Part shown: positions 7,046 through 13,935 of the stretch, one piece after another
How the letters are laid out: the number at the start of each line of letters is the position of its first letter
Numbering within the stretch: position 1 is the first letter of the stretch
Origin: CAYRPN01 sp964426135
GTDB taxonomy: Bacteria > Planctomycetota > Phycisphaerae > Phycisphaerales > Phycisphaeraceae
Reading direction: 5' to 3'
DNA length: 21,315 nucleotides
NCBI GenBank assembly: GCA_964426135.1
Contig: CAYRPN010000107.1
Coordinates: 1-21,315, forward strand
Program-made: the position numbers and the translations under genes
Notes under the pieces: generated by a model
Database searches by the model: none
Told to the model about the DNA's origin: nothing
Seen by the model: only the letters and a program-made list of their open reading frames with translations

Positions 7046-7840
7046 ATGTTGTGCCGCGTACGCCACCGCGGAGGATTCACGTTGATTGAGATGTTGGTGG
7101 TCATTTCGGTGATCACGCTGTTGCTGTCGCTTCTCCTGCCCGCCCTCGGCGGCGCCCGCGAGCGCGCCAAAGCCGCCAAGTGCCTCGCTCAGACCCGGCA
7201 GATCGCCATCGCCCACGTTTCCTACGGCGACGATCAGGGCGACATCATGGTGCCCCTGGAAATCAGCGGCGCGTCGCCCACCAACGCGATCATCCCCTGG
7301 GGTGGCCAGATCCGTTGGCCCGATCTCTTGAGAAGCTATTGTTCCGACGCAGCGACCTACGACTGCCCCAGCGTGACCAAGAGCAAGTGGGGCCCCGGCG
7401 GTTACGGCATCGGGCTGAACCATATCGAGCTGAGCTATTCCCCCTGGACGACCAAGAAAATCAAGCGAAGCCTGGTCAAGCGACCGTCCCGTGCCCTGCT
7501 TCTGGCGGATGTCGGACAAGTCGCCAACTTCAGCGAGTCCGATGCCGACCGCTGGTTCGAAGTACCCGGCGCTCAGCTCATCTATTTCCTCACTCCCAAC
7601 CACAGCCACTTTTTCTCCGCTCCTGCTGGACCCGGATTGCAGCAGCGCGTCGTGCCCCGCCACGTCGGACAGACGAATGCCGTCTTCGCCGACACGCATG
7701 GCGAGTTTCTTTCGGTCAGCCGGATCGGGTTCAGCAACTTCCCCGGCACCGCCCCCGGCGGCGGAGCGGCCAAAGGCGACAACGTCATCGGCGGCGGTAA
7801 CGACCTGTGGGATAGTGACTGGCTGTGGGGGAGGCAGTGA
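7046..7840 (+). CDS. Prepilin-like exported protein (N-terminal FTLIE methylation motif)
   Basis: A 264-residue protein beginning with a basic leader and the type IV prepilin cleavage/methylation site RGG|FTLIEMLVVISVITLLLSLLLPAL (Glu at mature position 5). The hydrophobic helix is followed by ARERAKAAKCLAQTRQI, typical of the large planctomycete families of prepilin-like proteins (DUF1559 and relatives). Near the C-terminus HVGQTNAVFADTHGEFL is a variant of the H-X9-DG motif seen there. These proteins are thought to be processed at the inner membrane and to form pseudopilus-like or surface structures; roles are largely unknown. It follows the PEP-CTERM gene by 81 bp and probably shares its transcript. 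Ribosome binding site is weak. Confidence 0.85.
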   Translation: MLCRVRHRGGFTLIEMLVVISVITLLLSLLLPALGGARERAKAAKCLAQTRQIAIAHVSYGDDQGDIMVPLEISGASPTNAIIPWGGQIRWPDLLRSYCSDAATYDCPSVTKSKWGPGGYGIGLNHIELSYSPWTTKKIKRSLVKRPSRALLLADVGQVANFSESDADRWFEVPGAQLIYFLTPNHSHFFSAPAGPGLQQRVVPRHVGQTNAVFADTHGEFLSVSRIGFSNFPGTAPGGGAAKGDNVIGGGNDLWDSDWLWGRQ

Positions 7841-8095
7841 GGAGTGAAGAACGACGCGAATCGTGAATGGTGAGTCGTTAATCGTGAATGGCTATTGCGG
7901 ATAAGTGATGCGAATGGTTCGTGTTGAATCGATCGTGGCAAATGGTCATCGCGGAAGGCCGCCATGAACCAATATCCGCCTTCCATGCATTGTTTGTCTG
8001 CATTAACCATTCACCACTAACGACTCACCATTAACGATTCGCCTTGTCCGTCTGCATTAACCATTCACCACTGACGACTCACCACTACGGAACCG
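7841..8095. repeat. Heptamer-based STRR-like arrays in inverted arrangement
   Basis: Directly after the prepilin-like stop codon the + strand shows drifting 7-bp units (GTGAATG, GTGAGTC, GTTAATC) to about 7891. From about 7996 the complementary family appears (ATTAACC, ATTCACC, ACTAACG, ACTCACC). A 35-bp stretch at 7996-8030 recurs at 8050-8084 with one difference. The layout resembles cyanobacterial short tandemly repeated repetitive (STRR) sequences. No gene is convincing in the 371-bp gap 7841-8211. Confidence 0.75.
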
Positions 8096-8117
8096 TGCAG
8101 GATCAACATCGCATGTG

Positions 8118-8138
8118 GGACGACTTTCCAAGTCGTCC
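8118..8138. repeat. REP-like palindrome
   Basis: GGACGACTT (8118-8126) and AAGTCGTCC (8130-8138) are perfect 9-bp arms around TCC, followed by a GC-rich tail. It lies between the heptamer arrays and the sugar operon promoter. It has no U-tract, so it is more likely an interspersed palindrome than a terminator. Confidence 0.6.
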
Positions 8139-8185
8139 GGCTGGGCGCGAAGCGATCTGAATTTGCGGAGTTAATCTTGCACGGC

Positions 8186-8200
8186 TGCTAACGATTAGCA
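8186..8200. promoter_or_regulatory. Candidate operator upstream of the sugar gene cluster
   Basis: TGCTAACGATTAGCA is a perfect palindrome with 6-bp arms and a 3-nt centre, ending 11 nt before the first gene of the cluster. A weak promoter (TTGCGG 8163-8168, 17 bp, TGCTAA 8186-8191) would place it over the -10 element and start site, a typical repressor position. The cognate regulator is not identified. Confidence 0.5.
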
Positions 8201-8211
8201 TCGTCTCTCCT

Positions 8212-9378
8212 ATGCCCACGATTCCCCTTCAATTCTGCCTCATCGGCGCCGGCCGCGCTGGACTGGTTCATGCGAAAAACCTCGCCACGCGCATTCCCAA
8301 CGCCCGGCTCGCGGCGATCTGCGACACGAATGTGACCGCGCTGAACGAAACCGGCGACGCCTTCGGCGTGCCGCCCGCCATGCGCTTCACCGACTATCGC
8401 CAGGCGCTGGCGAATAGCTGGATAGATGCCGTGGTCATCGTCACCCCGACCTTCCTGCACAAGGCCATCGCCGTCGCCGCCGCGGACGCCGGCAAGCACG
8501 TCTTTCTCGAGAAGCCCATGGCCGTCACCGTCGAGGAATGCGAAGCGATCAACGACGCGACGCGCCGGGCGAACGTCAAGCTGCAGATCGGCTTCATGCG
8601 CCGCTTCGATGAAGGCTTTCTCCGCGCCAAGGAATTGCTCGACTCCGGCAAACTCGGCCGGATCATGATCATCAAGAGCACCGGGCGCGGTCCCGGCGGG
8701 CCCGGGCCGTGGATGTGGGACCTGAAAAAATCCAACGGCATCGTCGCCGAGGTCAACAGCCACGACATCGATTCGCTGCACTGGTACACCGGCGCGGCCG
8801 TCACCCGCGTCTACGCCGAGGCCCACAATTTCAAGATGCCGCAGGCCCGCGCCCAGCATCCGGATTTTTACGACAACGTCGTCGCCACGTTCCGCTTCGA
8901 CAATGATGCGATGGGCGTGATCGACGGCACCTGCCCGGCCCACTACGGCTACGACGCCCGCGTGGAAATCCTCTGCGAGAACGGCGTCATCTTCATCGGC
9001 AGCGCCCAGCAGCAAGGCTGCGAGTACATCACGGTCGAAGAAGGCCTGCGCGGCGATGCGGTGAAAACCTGGCGCACGCTTTTTCGCGAGGCCTATCTTG
9101 CGGAGATGGAGCACTTCGTCGATTGCGTGATCAACGATCGCCAGCCGCGCGTCACCGGGCAGGACGGCCTCAGCGCCGTGGCGGCGGTGCTGGCGGTCAA
9201 CGAATCGATCCGAACCGGACAGGCGATCCGCACGGGGCAGGCGATCCGCGCCGGACAGGCGGTGGGGATCGCGGCCCCAGTTGCGAGCGTGTCCACTCTG
9301 ACTCCCCTCCCACCGAGCGTGTCTACTCTGACTCCCCTCCCTCTTAGGGAGGGGCTGGGGGAGGGTCGGGCACGATGA
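8212..9378 (+). CDS. Gfo/Idh/MocA family oxidoreductase (inositol/sugar dehydrogenase-like)
   Basis: A 388-residue NAD(P)-dependent dehydrogenase. Residues 7-20 hold the Rossmann GAGRAG loop, residues 100-102 the family EKP signature with the catalytic Lys, and the VNSHDIDSLHW segment the substrate-site Asp/His. Relatives oxidise inositols, sugars or sugar acids in the cytoplasm. It heads seven co-directional sugar genes. The C-terminus is odd: three 18-bp direct repeats (9208-9261) encode IRTGQA-type units, then a 27-bp segment occurs twice (9285-9311 and 9315-9341), ending in a hairpin that encodes LPLREGLGEG. The family fold should end near residue 325, so the last 55 or so residues are repeat-derived. 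No clear ribosome binding site. Confidence 0.88.
   Translation: MPTIPLQFCLIGAGRAGLVHAKNLATRIPNARLAAICDTNVTALNETGDAFGVPPAMRFTDYRQALANSWIDAVVIVTPTFLHKAIAVAAADAGKHVFLEKPMAVTVEECEAINDATRRANVKLQIGFMRRFDEGFLRAKELLDSGKLGRIMIIKSTGRGPGGPGPWMWDLKKSNGIVAEVNSHDIDSLHWYTGAAVTRVYAEAHNFKMPQARAQHPDFYDNVVATFRFDNDAMGVIDGTCPAHYGYDARVEILCENGVIFIGSAQQQGCEYITVEEGLRGDAVKTWRTLFREAYLAEMEHFVDCVINDRQPRVTGQDGLSAVAAVLAVNESIRTGQAIRTGQAIRAGQAVGIAAPVASVSTLTPLPPSVSTLTPLPLREGLGEGRAR
9208..9261 (+). repeat. Three 18-bp direct repeats in the 3' end of the oxidoreductase gene
   Basis: Units at 9208-9225, 9226-9243 and 9244-9261, each of the form ATCCGNNCCGGACAGGCG with small changes, encode IRTGQA, IRTGQA and IRAGQA. Confidence 0.85.
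9285..9363. repeat. 27-bp direct repeat pair and CCCTCCCT hairpin at the end of the oxidoreductase gene
   Basis: A 27-bp segment at 9285-9311 recurs at 9315-9341 with one change. It runs into a hairpin, CCCCTCCCT (9334-9342) and AGGGAGGGG (9346-9354), with a G-rich tail. The translated LPLREGLGEG tail is, from memory, a frequent product of a widespread bacterial interspersed repeat. Confidence 0.75.
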
Positions 9379-9442
9379 GTCCAACACGTCAACCATTCGC
9401 GCAGCAGTCTTCCGTTGATCAGAACGCACAAGGTTCCTTGTT

Positions 9443-9500
9443 CCCCCGGCGGAGCCGGGGGCTAATGGCCCCTCGGCCCCTGGCCCTTGGCCCTTGGCCC
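9443..9500. repeat. REP-like palindrome plus heptamer array upstream of the alcohol dehydrogenase gene
   Basis: CCCCCGGC (9443-9450) and GCCGGGGG (9454-9461) are perfect 8-bp arms around GGA. They are followed from about 9473 by 7-bp units reading CTGGCCC, TTGGCCC, TTGGCCC on the + strand (GGGCCAA/GGGCCAG on the minus strand). The array ends about 20 nt before the TTG start at 9521. Confidence 0.7.
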
Positions 9501-9520
9501 TTCTCTCCCGAGGTGCCCGC

Positions 9521-10606
9521 TTGATCGCAGCGCAGTACACCCAAGGAGCCTCCGCCGCCGAGGGCCGCTTTGCCGTGCGCGACGTGCCCGTGCCGACAGT
9601 CGCCGCGGACGAAATGCTGCTGCGCATCGATGCCGCCTCCATCTGCGGCACCGACGTGAAGATCATCCAGCACGGCCACCGCAAGCTTTCACCGGGGCAG
9701 ACCATCACGCTCGGCCACGAGTTTGTCGGCATCATCGAAAAGCTCGGCCCGCGCGTGTCCGGCTTTCGCGAAGGCCAGCGCGTCGGCATCGCGCCCAACA
9801 TGGGCCTGCCCGGCTCCGAGATGGTTGCCCGCGGCATGGCGAACATGGACCCCGGCTACACCGCGTTCGGCATCACGCAGGACGGCGCTCACACCGAATA
9901 CCTCCGCGTCACGCCGCTGGCGATCGAGCAGGGCAACGTGATGGCGATCCCGGAAGGCGTCCGTTCGCGCGACGCCACGCTCGCCGAGCCGCTCTCCTGT
10001 TGCGTCAATGCCATGCGGACGGCCCGCGTGGAACAGGGCGATCGCGTCGTGGTCATCGGCGCCGGTCCGATGGGTTTGCTCAACATGATGCTGGCGAAGG
10101 CGAACGGCGCGGCGGAGGTGATCGCCGTCGATCTCAACGACGATCGCCTCGTGAAGGCGAAATCACTTGGCGCAACGCACGTGGTCAACACCACCCGCAC
10201 GCCGCTGAAGCCGTTCATCGCGGACCTCACGCGCAGCCGAGGCGTGGACGTCGTCATCAACGCCGTCCCCGTCGCCGCGCTGCAACAGGATCTTCTTGAA
10301 ATCCTCGCGCCCTTCGGCCGGCTTTGCCTCTTCGCGGGCTGGCCCAAAGGCGCGGCTGCCGTGCCGCTGGACACGAATCCGATCCACTACAAGAACCTCG
10401 TCGTCACCGGCATGACGGGCGGATGCAACAGCGATTACGCCGCCGCGCTGAACCTCATCGCCACGAAAGCCGTCGACGTGTCGCAGGTCGTCTCCGATGT
10501 CGTGCATGTTTCGCACCTGCAGAAAGCCTACGACATCGCGCTGGCGGGCAGGGGAATGAAGATCGTGATCACTGCCCACCTTAGCGAGGAGTGCATCCGA
10601 TCATGA
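9521..10606 (+). CDS. Medium-chain alcohol/polyol dehydrogenase (MDR superfamily)
   Basis: A 361-residue NAD(P)-dependent dehydrogenase. Catalytic zinc ligands appear as Cys42 (ICGTD) and His66-Glu67 (LGHEF); a third acidic ligand fits AEPLSC near 160. The Rossmann motif is VVVIGAGPMGLL. The lobe that normally holds four cysteines for structural zinc (about 94-110) reads NMGLPGSEMVARGMANMD, so all four are missing. Likely substrates are polyols or sugars. The TTG at 9521 is chosen because GAGG lies 7 nt upstream; an extended reading from TTG 9494 would run into the heptamer array. The stop overlaps the kinase ATG by 4 nt (ATGA), so the two are translationally coupled. Confidence 0.88.
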   Translation: MIAAQYTQGASAAEGRFAVRDVPVPTVAADEMLLRIDAASICGTDVKIIQHGHRKLSPGQTITLGHEFVGIIEKLGPRVSGFREGQRVGIAPNMGLPGSEMVARGMANMDPGYTAFGITQDGAHTEYLRVTPLAIEQGNVMAIPEGVRSRDATLAEPLSCCVNAMRTARVEQGDRVVVIGAGPMGLLNMMLAKANGAAEVIAVDLNDDRLVKAKSLGATHVVNTTRTPLKPFIADLTRSRGVDVVINAVPVAALQQDLLEILAPFGRLCLFAGWPKGAAAVPLDTNPIHYKNLVVTGMTGGCNSDYAAALNLIATKAVDVSQVVSDVVHVSHLQKAYDIALAGRGMKIVITAHLSEECIRS

Positions 10607-12117
10607 ACGCGATCGTCGGGGTGGATATCGGCACGCAGGGAACCAAGGCGGCGATCTTCGACGCCGCGTCGGGCCGTTGCCTCGCGCATGCTTTCGAACC
10701 CTCGCGCCTCCATCGCCCCAAGGCCGGCGTCGTCGAGGAAGACCCGCGGAGACAGTTCGAATCCGTGTGTCGCACCATCCGTACATGCGTGAAGCAATCG
10801 CGTATCGATGGGCGACATGTCGCCGCCATCGGCATCGCGGGACAAATGGCCGGTGTCATCGGCGTGGGCAAAGATGGCCGGAGCGTCACACCTTACGACT
10901 CCTGGCTGGACACGCGCTGCGCCCCGTACATCAAAGTCATGGAGCGCGACGCCGGCGATGAAATCGTCGGCAAAACCGGCTGCCCCGCCAGCTTCAACCA
11001 CGGCCCCAAGAAGCTCTGGTGGAAACACGAGCGGCCCGCTGTGTACAAGCGGATCGCCGCGTTCGTCCAGCCCGCCGGCTTCGCCGCGATGCAGTTGTGC
11101 GGCCTGGACGCAGCCGGCGCGTTCATCGATCACAGCTATCTGCACTTCACCGGTTTCGCTGACAACTTGGCGCGCCAGTGGGACGAAGCGCTGTGCCGGC
11201 GTTTCGGCATCGATGTGGCGAAGCTCCCGCGCATCGTGCAGCCGCAGGACATCGTCGGCACGCTGCCTCGCAAGAGCGCCACCGCGTGCGGCCTGCGCAT
11301 CGATACACCCGTCGTCGCCGGCTGCGGCGACACCGCGGCCAGCTTCCTCTCCTGCGGCGCGACGCGCGAAGGCATCTGCGTCGATGTCGCCGGCACCGCG
11401 TCCGTCTTCGCCGCCACCACCGGCGCGTTCAGGCCCGATCACGCCGAGCGCGTGCTGGGCGTGGGGCGATCGGCGGTGCCGGGACTCTGGCATCCGTATG
11501 CGTACATCAACGGCGGCGGCATGAACCTCGAATGGTTCCGCAAGGAAATCCTCAACCACGGCCGCCGCGGCAAACATGAGCTTTCATTCGAAGCGTTGAA
11601 CAAGGTCGCCGCCGCTGTTTCGACGCACGATGACAACGCGATGTTCATCCCGCACCTGGGCGGGCGCGTGTCCCCGCCGCAGCCGCAACTTCGCGGCGCG
11701 TGGGTGGGCCTGTCGTGGGACGCCGGCGTCGGTGCGCTGTATCGTGCGGTGCTGGAAGCGGTGGCGCTGGAGTATGCGATCTACCGCCGCGTGCTGCTCT
11801 CGCTTTACGGCAAGCTGAAACTGCGCGAGCTGCGCATCACCGGCGGCGGCGAGCGCAGCGCGCTGTGGAACCAGATCAAGGCGGATGCGCTACAAACCAG
11901 CGTCACCCGCATCGCCGAAAGCCACGGCGCCCCGATGGGCGCGGCCCTCATCGCGGGCTTCGGCGTCGGCGCGATTCGCTCGCTTCCGGACGCGGCGAAC
12001 CGGTGGATCGCCCTAGGCCAGACCGTGCGCCCGAATCGCAAGATGGCCGTGCACTACGACCGCCGCCGCGCGGCGTATGAACGGCTGCTGAAAGTGCTCG
12101 ATGGAACCTTGACATGA
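10603..12117 (+). CDS. FGGY family carbohydrate kinase (xylulokinase-like)
   Basis: A 504-residue sugar kinase, the usual family length. The N-terminal ATPase lobe has GVDIGTQGTKAAIFD (about 5-19); the substrate lobe has QMAGVIGV and YDSWLDTR; the C-terminal FGGY signature region reads ITGGGERSALWNQIKADAL, followed by GAPMGAALIAGFGVG. These enzymes phosphorylate pentuloses, polyols or related compounds with ATP in the cytoplasm. The ATG overlaps the stop of the dehydrogenase gene, and GAGGAG lies upstream. As the only kinase of the cluster it probably makes the committed phosphorylated intermediate. The exact sugar is not predictable; xylulose, ribulose and erythritol kinases are all relatives. 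Confidence 0.88.
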   Translation: MNAIVGVDIGTQGTKAAIFDAASGRCLAHAFEPSRLHRPKAGVVEEDPRRQFESVCRTIRTCVKQSRIDGRHVAAIGIAGQMAGVIGVGKDGRSVTPYDSWLDTRCAPYIKVMERDAGDEIVGKTGCPASFNHGPKKLWWKHERPAVYKRIAAFVQPAGFAAMQLCGLDAAGAFIDHSYLHFTGFADNLARQWDEALCRRFGIDVAKLPRIVQPQDIVGTLPRKSATACGLRIDTPVVAGCGDTAASFLSCGATREGICVDVAGTASVFAATTGAFRPDHAERVLGVGRSAVPGLWHPYAYINGGGMNLEWFRKEILNHGRRGKHELSFEALNKVAAAVSTHDDNAMFIPHLGGRVSPPQPQLRGAWVGLSWDAGVGALYRAVLEAVALEYAIYRRVLLSLYGKLKLRELRITGGGERSALWNQIKADALQTSVTRIAESHGAPMGAALIAGFGVGAIRSLPDAANRWIALGQTVRPNRKMAVHYDRRRAAYERLLKVLDGTLT

Positions 12118-12120
12118 ACC

Positions 12121-12202
12121 GGGAGCGCGAGGCTCCTGCCGAGCCGCCAACAGCAACAATCGCCCAAAGTGTTTCCCGGCTCGGCAAGAGCCTCGACCTC
12201 CC
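12121..12202. repeat. 82-bp imperfect inverted repeat (BIME-like)
   Basis: The arms 12121-12145 and 12178-12202 match in inverted orientation at 21 of 25 positions; the inner 17 bp (12129-12145 and 12178-12194) differ at one base only. It almost exactly fills the gap between the kinase stop and the next ATG. One arm translates as REREAPAEP, which from memory recurs as a repeat product in planctomycete genomes. Confidence 0.75.
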
Positions 12203-12216
12203 ACAAGACATCCAAT

Positions 12217-13200
12217 ATGGCTCCTTCTGTTCAAGCTTCTCCCGACACGATCTACCCACCCGCCACGGTGCCGACGATGTATTTCGTCGGCGTCACCACG
12301 GGCAGGTCTTCCATCATGAAGATCTTTCCGCACTGGGCTCACTTCCTCGGGCTGGGCACAACCGAACAGGTGCAGCTCCGCGGCATCGACTGCAAACTCC
12401 ACGACAACCCCGCGACGTACCGGCGGATCATCGAACACGTGAAACGCGATCCGCTGAGCAAAGGCGCGCTGGTCACCACGCACAAGATCGATCTGCTCAA
12501 AGCCTGCCGGGATATGTTCGACCGCCTCGACGAGCACGCGGAGTTGATGCACGAAGTCTCAAGCATTTCCAAGCGAAGCGGCAAACTGGTCGGCCGCGCG
12601 TTCGATCTGATCACCAGCGGATTGGCTCTGCAGGCGTTTCTGCCGCGCGATCACTGGATGAAGACGAAGGCCCATGCACTGGTGCTCGGCGCCGGCGGAT
12701 CGTCGATCGCGCTGACGAGTTTCCTGCTGGGCAAGGAGCGCGGCGACGATGTGCCGGCGAAGATCATCGTGACCAATCGCTCGCCCGGTCGGCTCGACGA
12801 AGCCCGCGCGGTGCACCAGCAACTCGGCGCTCGCGTGCCGGTGGAGTACCACCACACGCCGCGGGCGGAGGACAACGACGCTCTGATGGCCAAGCTCCCG
12901 CCCGGCTCACTCGTCGCCAACGCCACGGGGCTGGGCAAGGACGCGCCGGGCTCGCCTATCACGAATGCCGCGGTCTTTCCGCGGGATGGCTATGCGTGGG
13001 ATTTCAACTATCGCGGGGAACTCGTGTTTCTCGATCAGGCGCGGGCGCAACATACATCGCAGCGCCTGCATATCGAGGACGGCTGGATCTATTTTATCCA
13101 CGGCTGGACCCGCGTCATCGCCGAGGTGTTCGACATCAACATTCCCACCGCCGGCCCCGCGTTCGACCAACTGAGCGAACTGGCGTCGGCGGCGAGATAA
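12217..13200 (+). CDS. Shikimate dehydrogenase-like (AroE superfamily) oxidoreductase
   Basis: A 327-residue protein. The N-terminal part carries the AroE-type substrate domain: VGVTTGRSS (about 25-32, in place of the usual SxS motif), LVTTHK with the catalytic Lys90, and RAFD with Asp130 (usually NTD). The Rossmann loop is VLGAGGSSIAL (156-166), and the C-terminal helix FIHGWTRVIAEVF is typical. Substrate-contact residues differ from biosynthetic AroE, and the setting is sugar catabolism. It may oxidise a sugar-derived, quinate- or inositol-like compound; this is inference. The ATG at 12217 is preferred because longer readings (GTG 12169, ATG 12114) would translate the inverted repeat. No clear Shine-Dalgarno. 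Confidence 0.78.
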   Translation: MAPSVQASPDTIYPPATVPTMYFVGVTTGRSSIMKIFPHWAHFLGLGTTEQVQLRGIDCKLHDNPATYRRIIEHVKRDPLSKGALVTTHKIDLLKACRDMFDRLDEHAELMHEVSSISKRSGKLVGRAFDLITSGLALQAFLPRDHWMKTKAHALVLGAGGSSIALTSFLLGKERGDDVPAKIIVTNRSPGRLDEARAVHQQLGARVPVEYHHTPRAEDNDALMAKLPPGSLVANATGLGKDAPGSPITNAAVFPRDGYAWDFNYRGELVFLDQARAQHTSQRLHIEDGWIYFIHGWTRVIAEVFDINIPTAGPAFDQLSELASAAR

Positions 13201-13238
13201 CGATCGCCCAACTGACAATTGCCGGATGCCTGTATGTA

Positions 13239-13268
13239 TGTTTAGCCGTCGAGCCATGCTCGACGCGA
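13239..13268 (+). repeat. 30-bp REP-like palindromic element, copy 2
   Basis: Starts TGTTTAGCC and contains hairpin arms GTCGAGC (13249-13255) and GCTCGAC (13259-13265). It matches the reverse complement of 1329-1358 at 29 of 30 bases. It occupies the short gap before the cupin isomerase gene. Confidence 0.75.
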
Positions 13269-13284
13269 CCGTGAGTAACACCGT

Positions 13285-13863
13285 ATGCTGACGACCAACG
13301 AAACTACCTCCCTCATCGAACCCTTCAGCGTCGAGATCGATCTCGACGCAGGCGCGATGCCTCACGCCACGAATCACTTAATCCGCAAGGCGTCGGATAT
13401 GAAAGGTTACTACCGCGACGCGGCAGCGCTGGACCGCCTGATCCGCGAGCAGAACAACCCGCTGCACTACGAAGTCTTTGAAGTGCCCGTGCCCGAGGAA
13501 TACGGCCACCTGATGTACTGCATCAGCACGCTGCAACCCGGGCAGGTCGGCGACGAGTGCTTCATGACCAAGGGCCACTATCACACGCAGGTCAACACTG
13601 GCGAAACGTATCTGTGCCTGCGCGGCCAAGGCTACATGATGATGAAGACGGCCGAGGGCCAGTGGCGCACTCAGCGCATGCGACGCGGGTTGATGGTGTA
13701 TGTTCCGCCGTACTGGGCGCATCGCTCGATCAACACGGGCGACGAGCCACTGGTGTCGTACTGCGTTTATCCAGCCGACGCCGGCCACAACTATGGGGAT
13801 ATCGCCACGGAGGGCTTCCCGAGGCGAGTGTATGTACGCAGTGGCAAGGAAGTGATTGAGTAG
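13285..13863 (+). CDS. Cupin-type glucose-6-phosphate isomerase family protein
   Basis: A 192-residue single-cupin protein of the archaeal-type phosphoglucose isomerase family. The metal-binding motif is MTKGHYHTQVNTGETYLCL, giving His98, His100 and Glu107; a second motif, VYVPPYWAHRSINTG, supplies His146. Family members interconvert aldose and ketose 6-phosphates using a bound divalent metal. Length is close to that of known members and all metal ligands are present. It lies between the AroE-like gene and the TIM-barrel gene, separated by the palindromic element upstream. Here it may isomerise the phosphorylated product of the FGGY kinase rather than glucose 6-phosphate. No strong ribosome binding site precedes the ATG. 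Confidence 0.82.
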   Translation: MLTTNETTSLIEPFSVEIDLDAGAMPHATNHLIRKASDMKGYYRDAAALDRLIREQNNPLHYEVFEVPVPEEYGHLMYCISTLQPGQVGDECFMTKGHYHTQVNTGETYLCLRGQGYMMMKTAEGQWRTQRMRRGLMVYVPPYWAHRSINTGDEPLVSYCVYPADAGHNYGDIATEGFPRRVYVRSGKEVIE

Positions 13864-13935
13864 ACGACGGTTCCTCGCCATCCGTGGCAAGTATTTGAGT
13901 TGTCCTATTTGAGAGTAATCTTATCGGAGGTTCCC

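Noticed and set aside
8118..8138. Rho-independent terminator after the prepilin-like gene
   Set aside because: The hairpin is strong but is followed by GC-rich sequence and no U-run, and it lies almost 280 bp after the stop codon.
12114..12216. Longer N-terminus for the AroE-like gene (starts at 12114 or 12169)
   Set aside because: The first is a different frame; the second would translate the inverted repeat, has no ribosome binding site and is not part of the fold.
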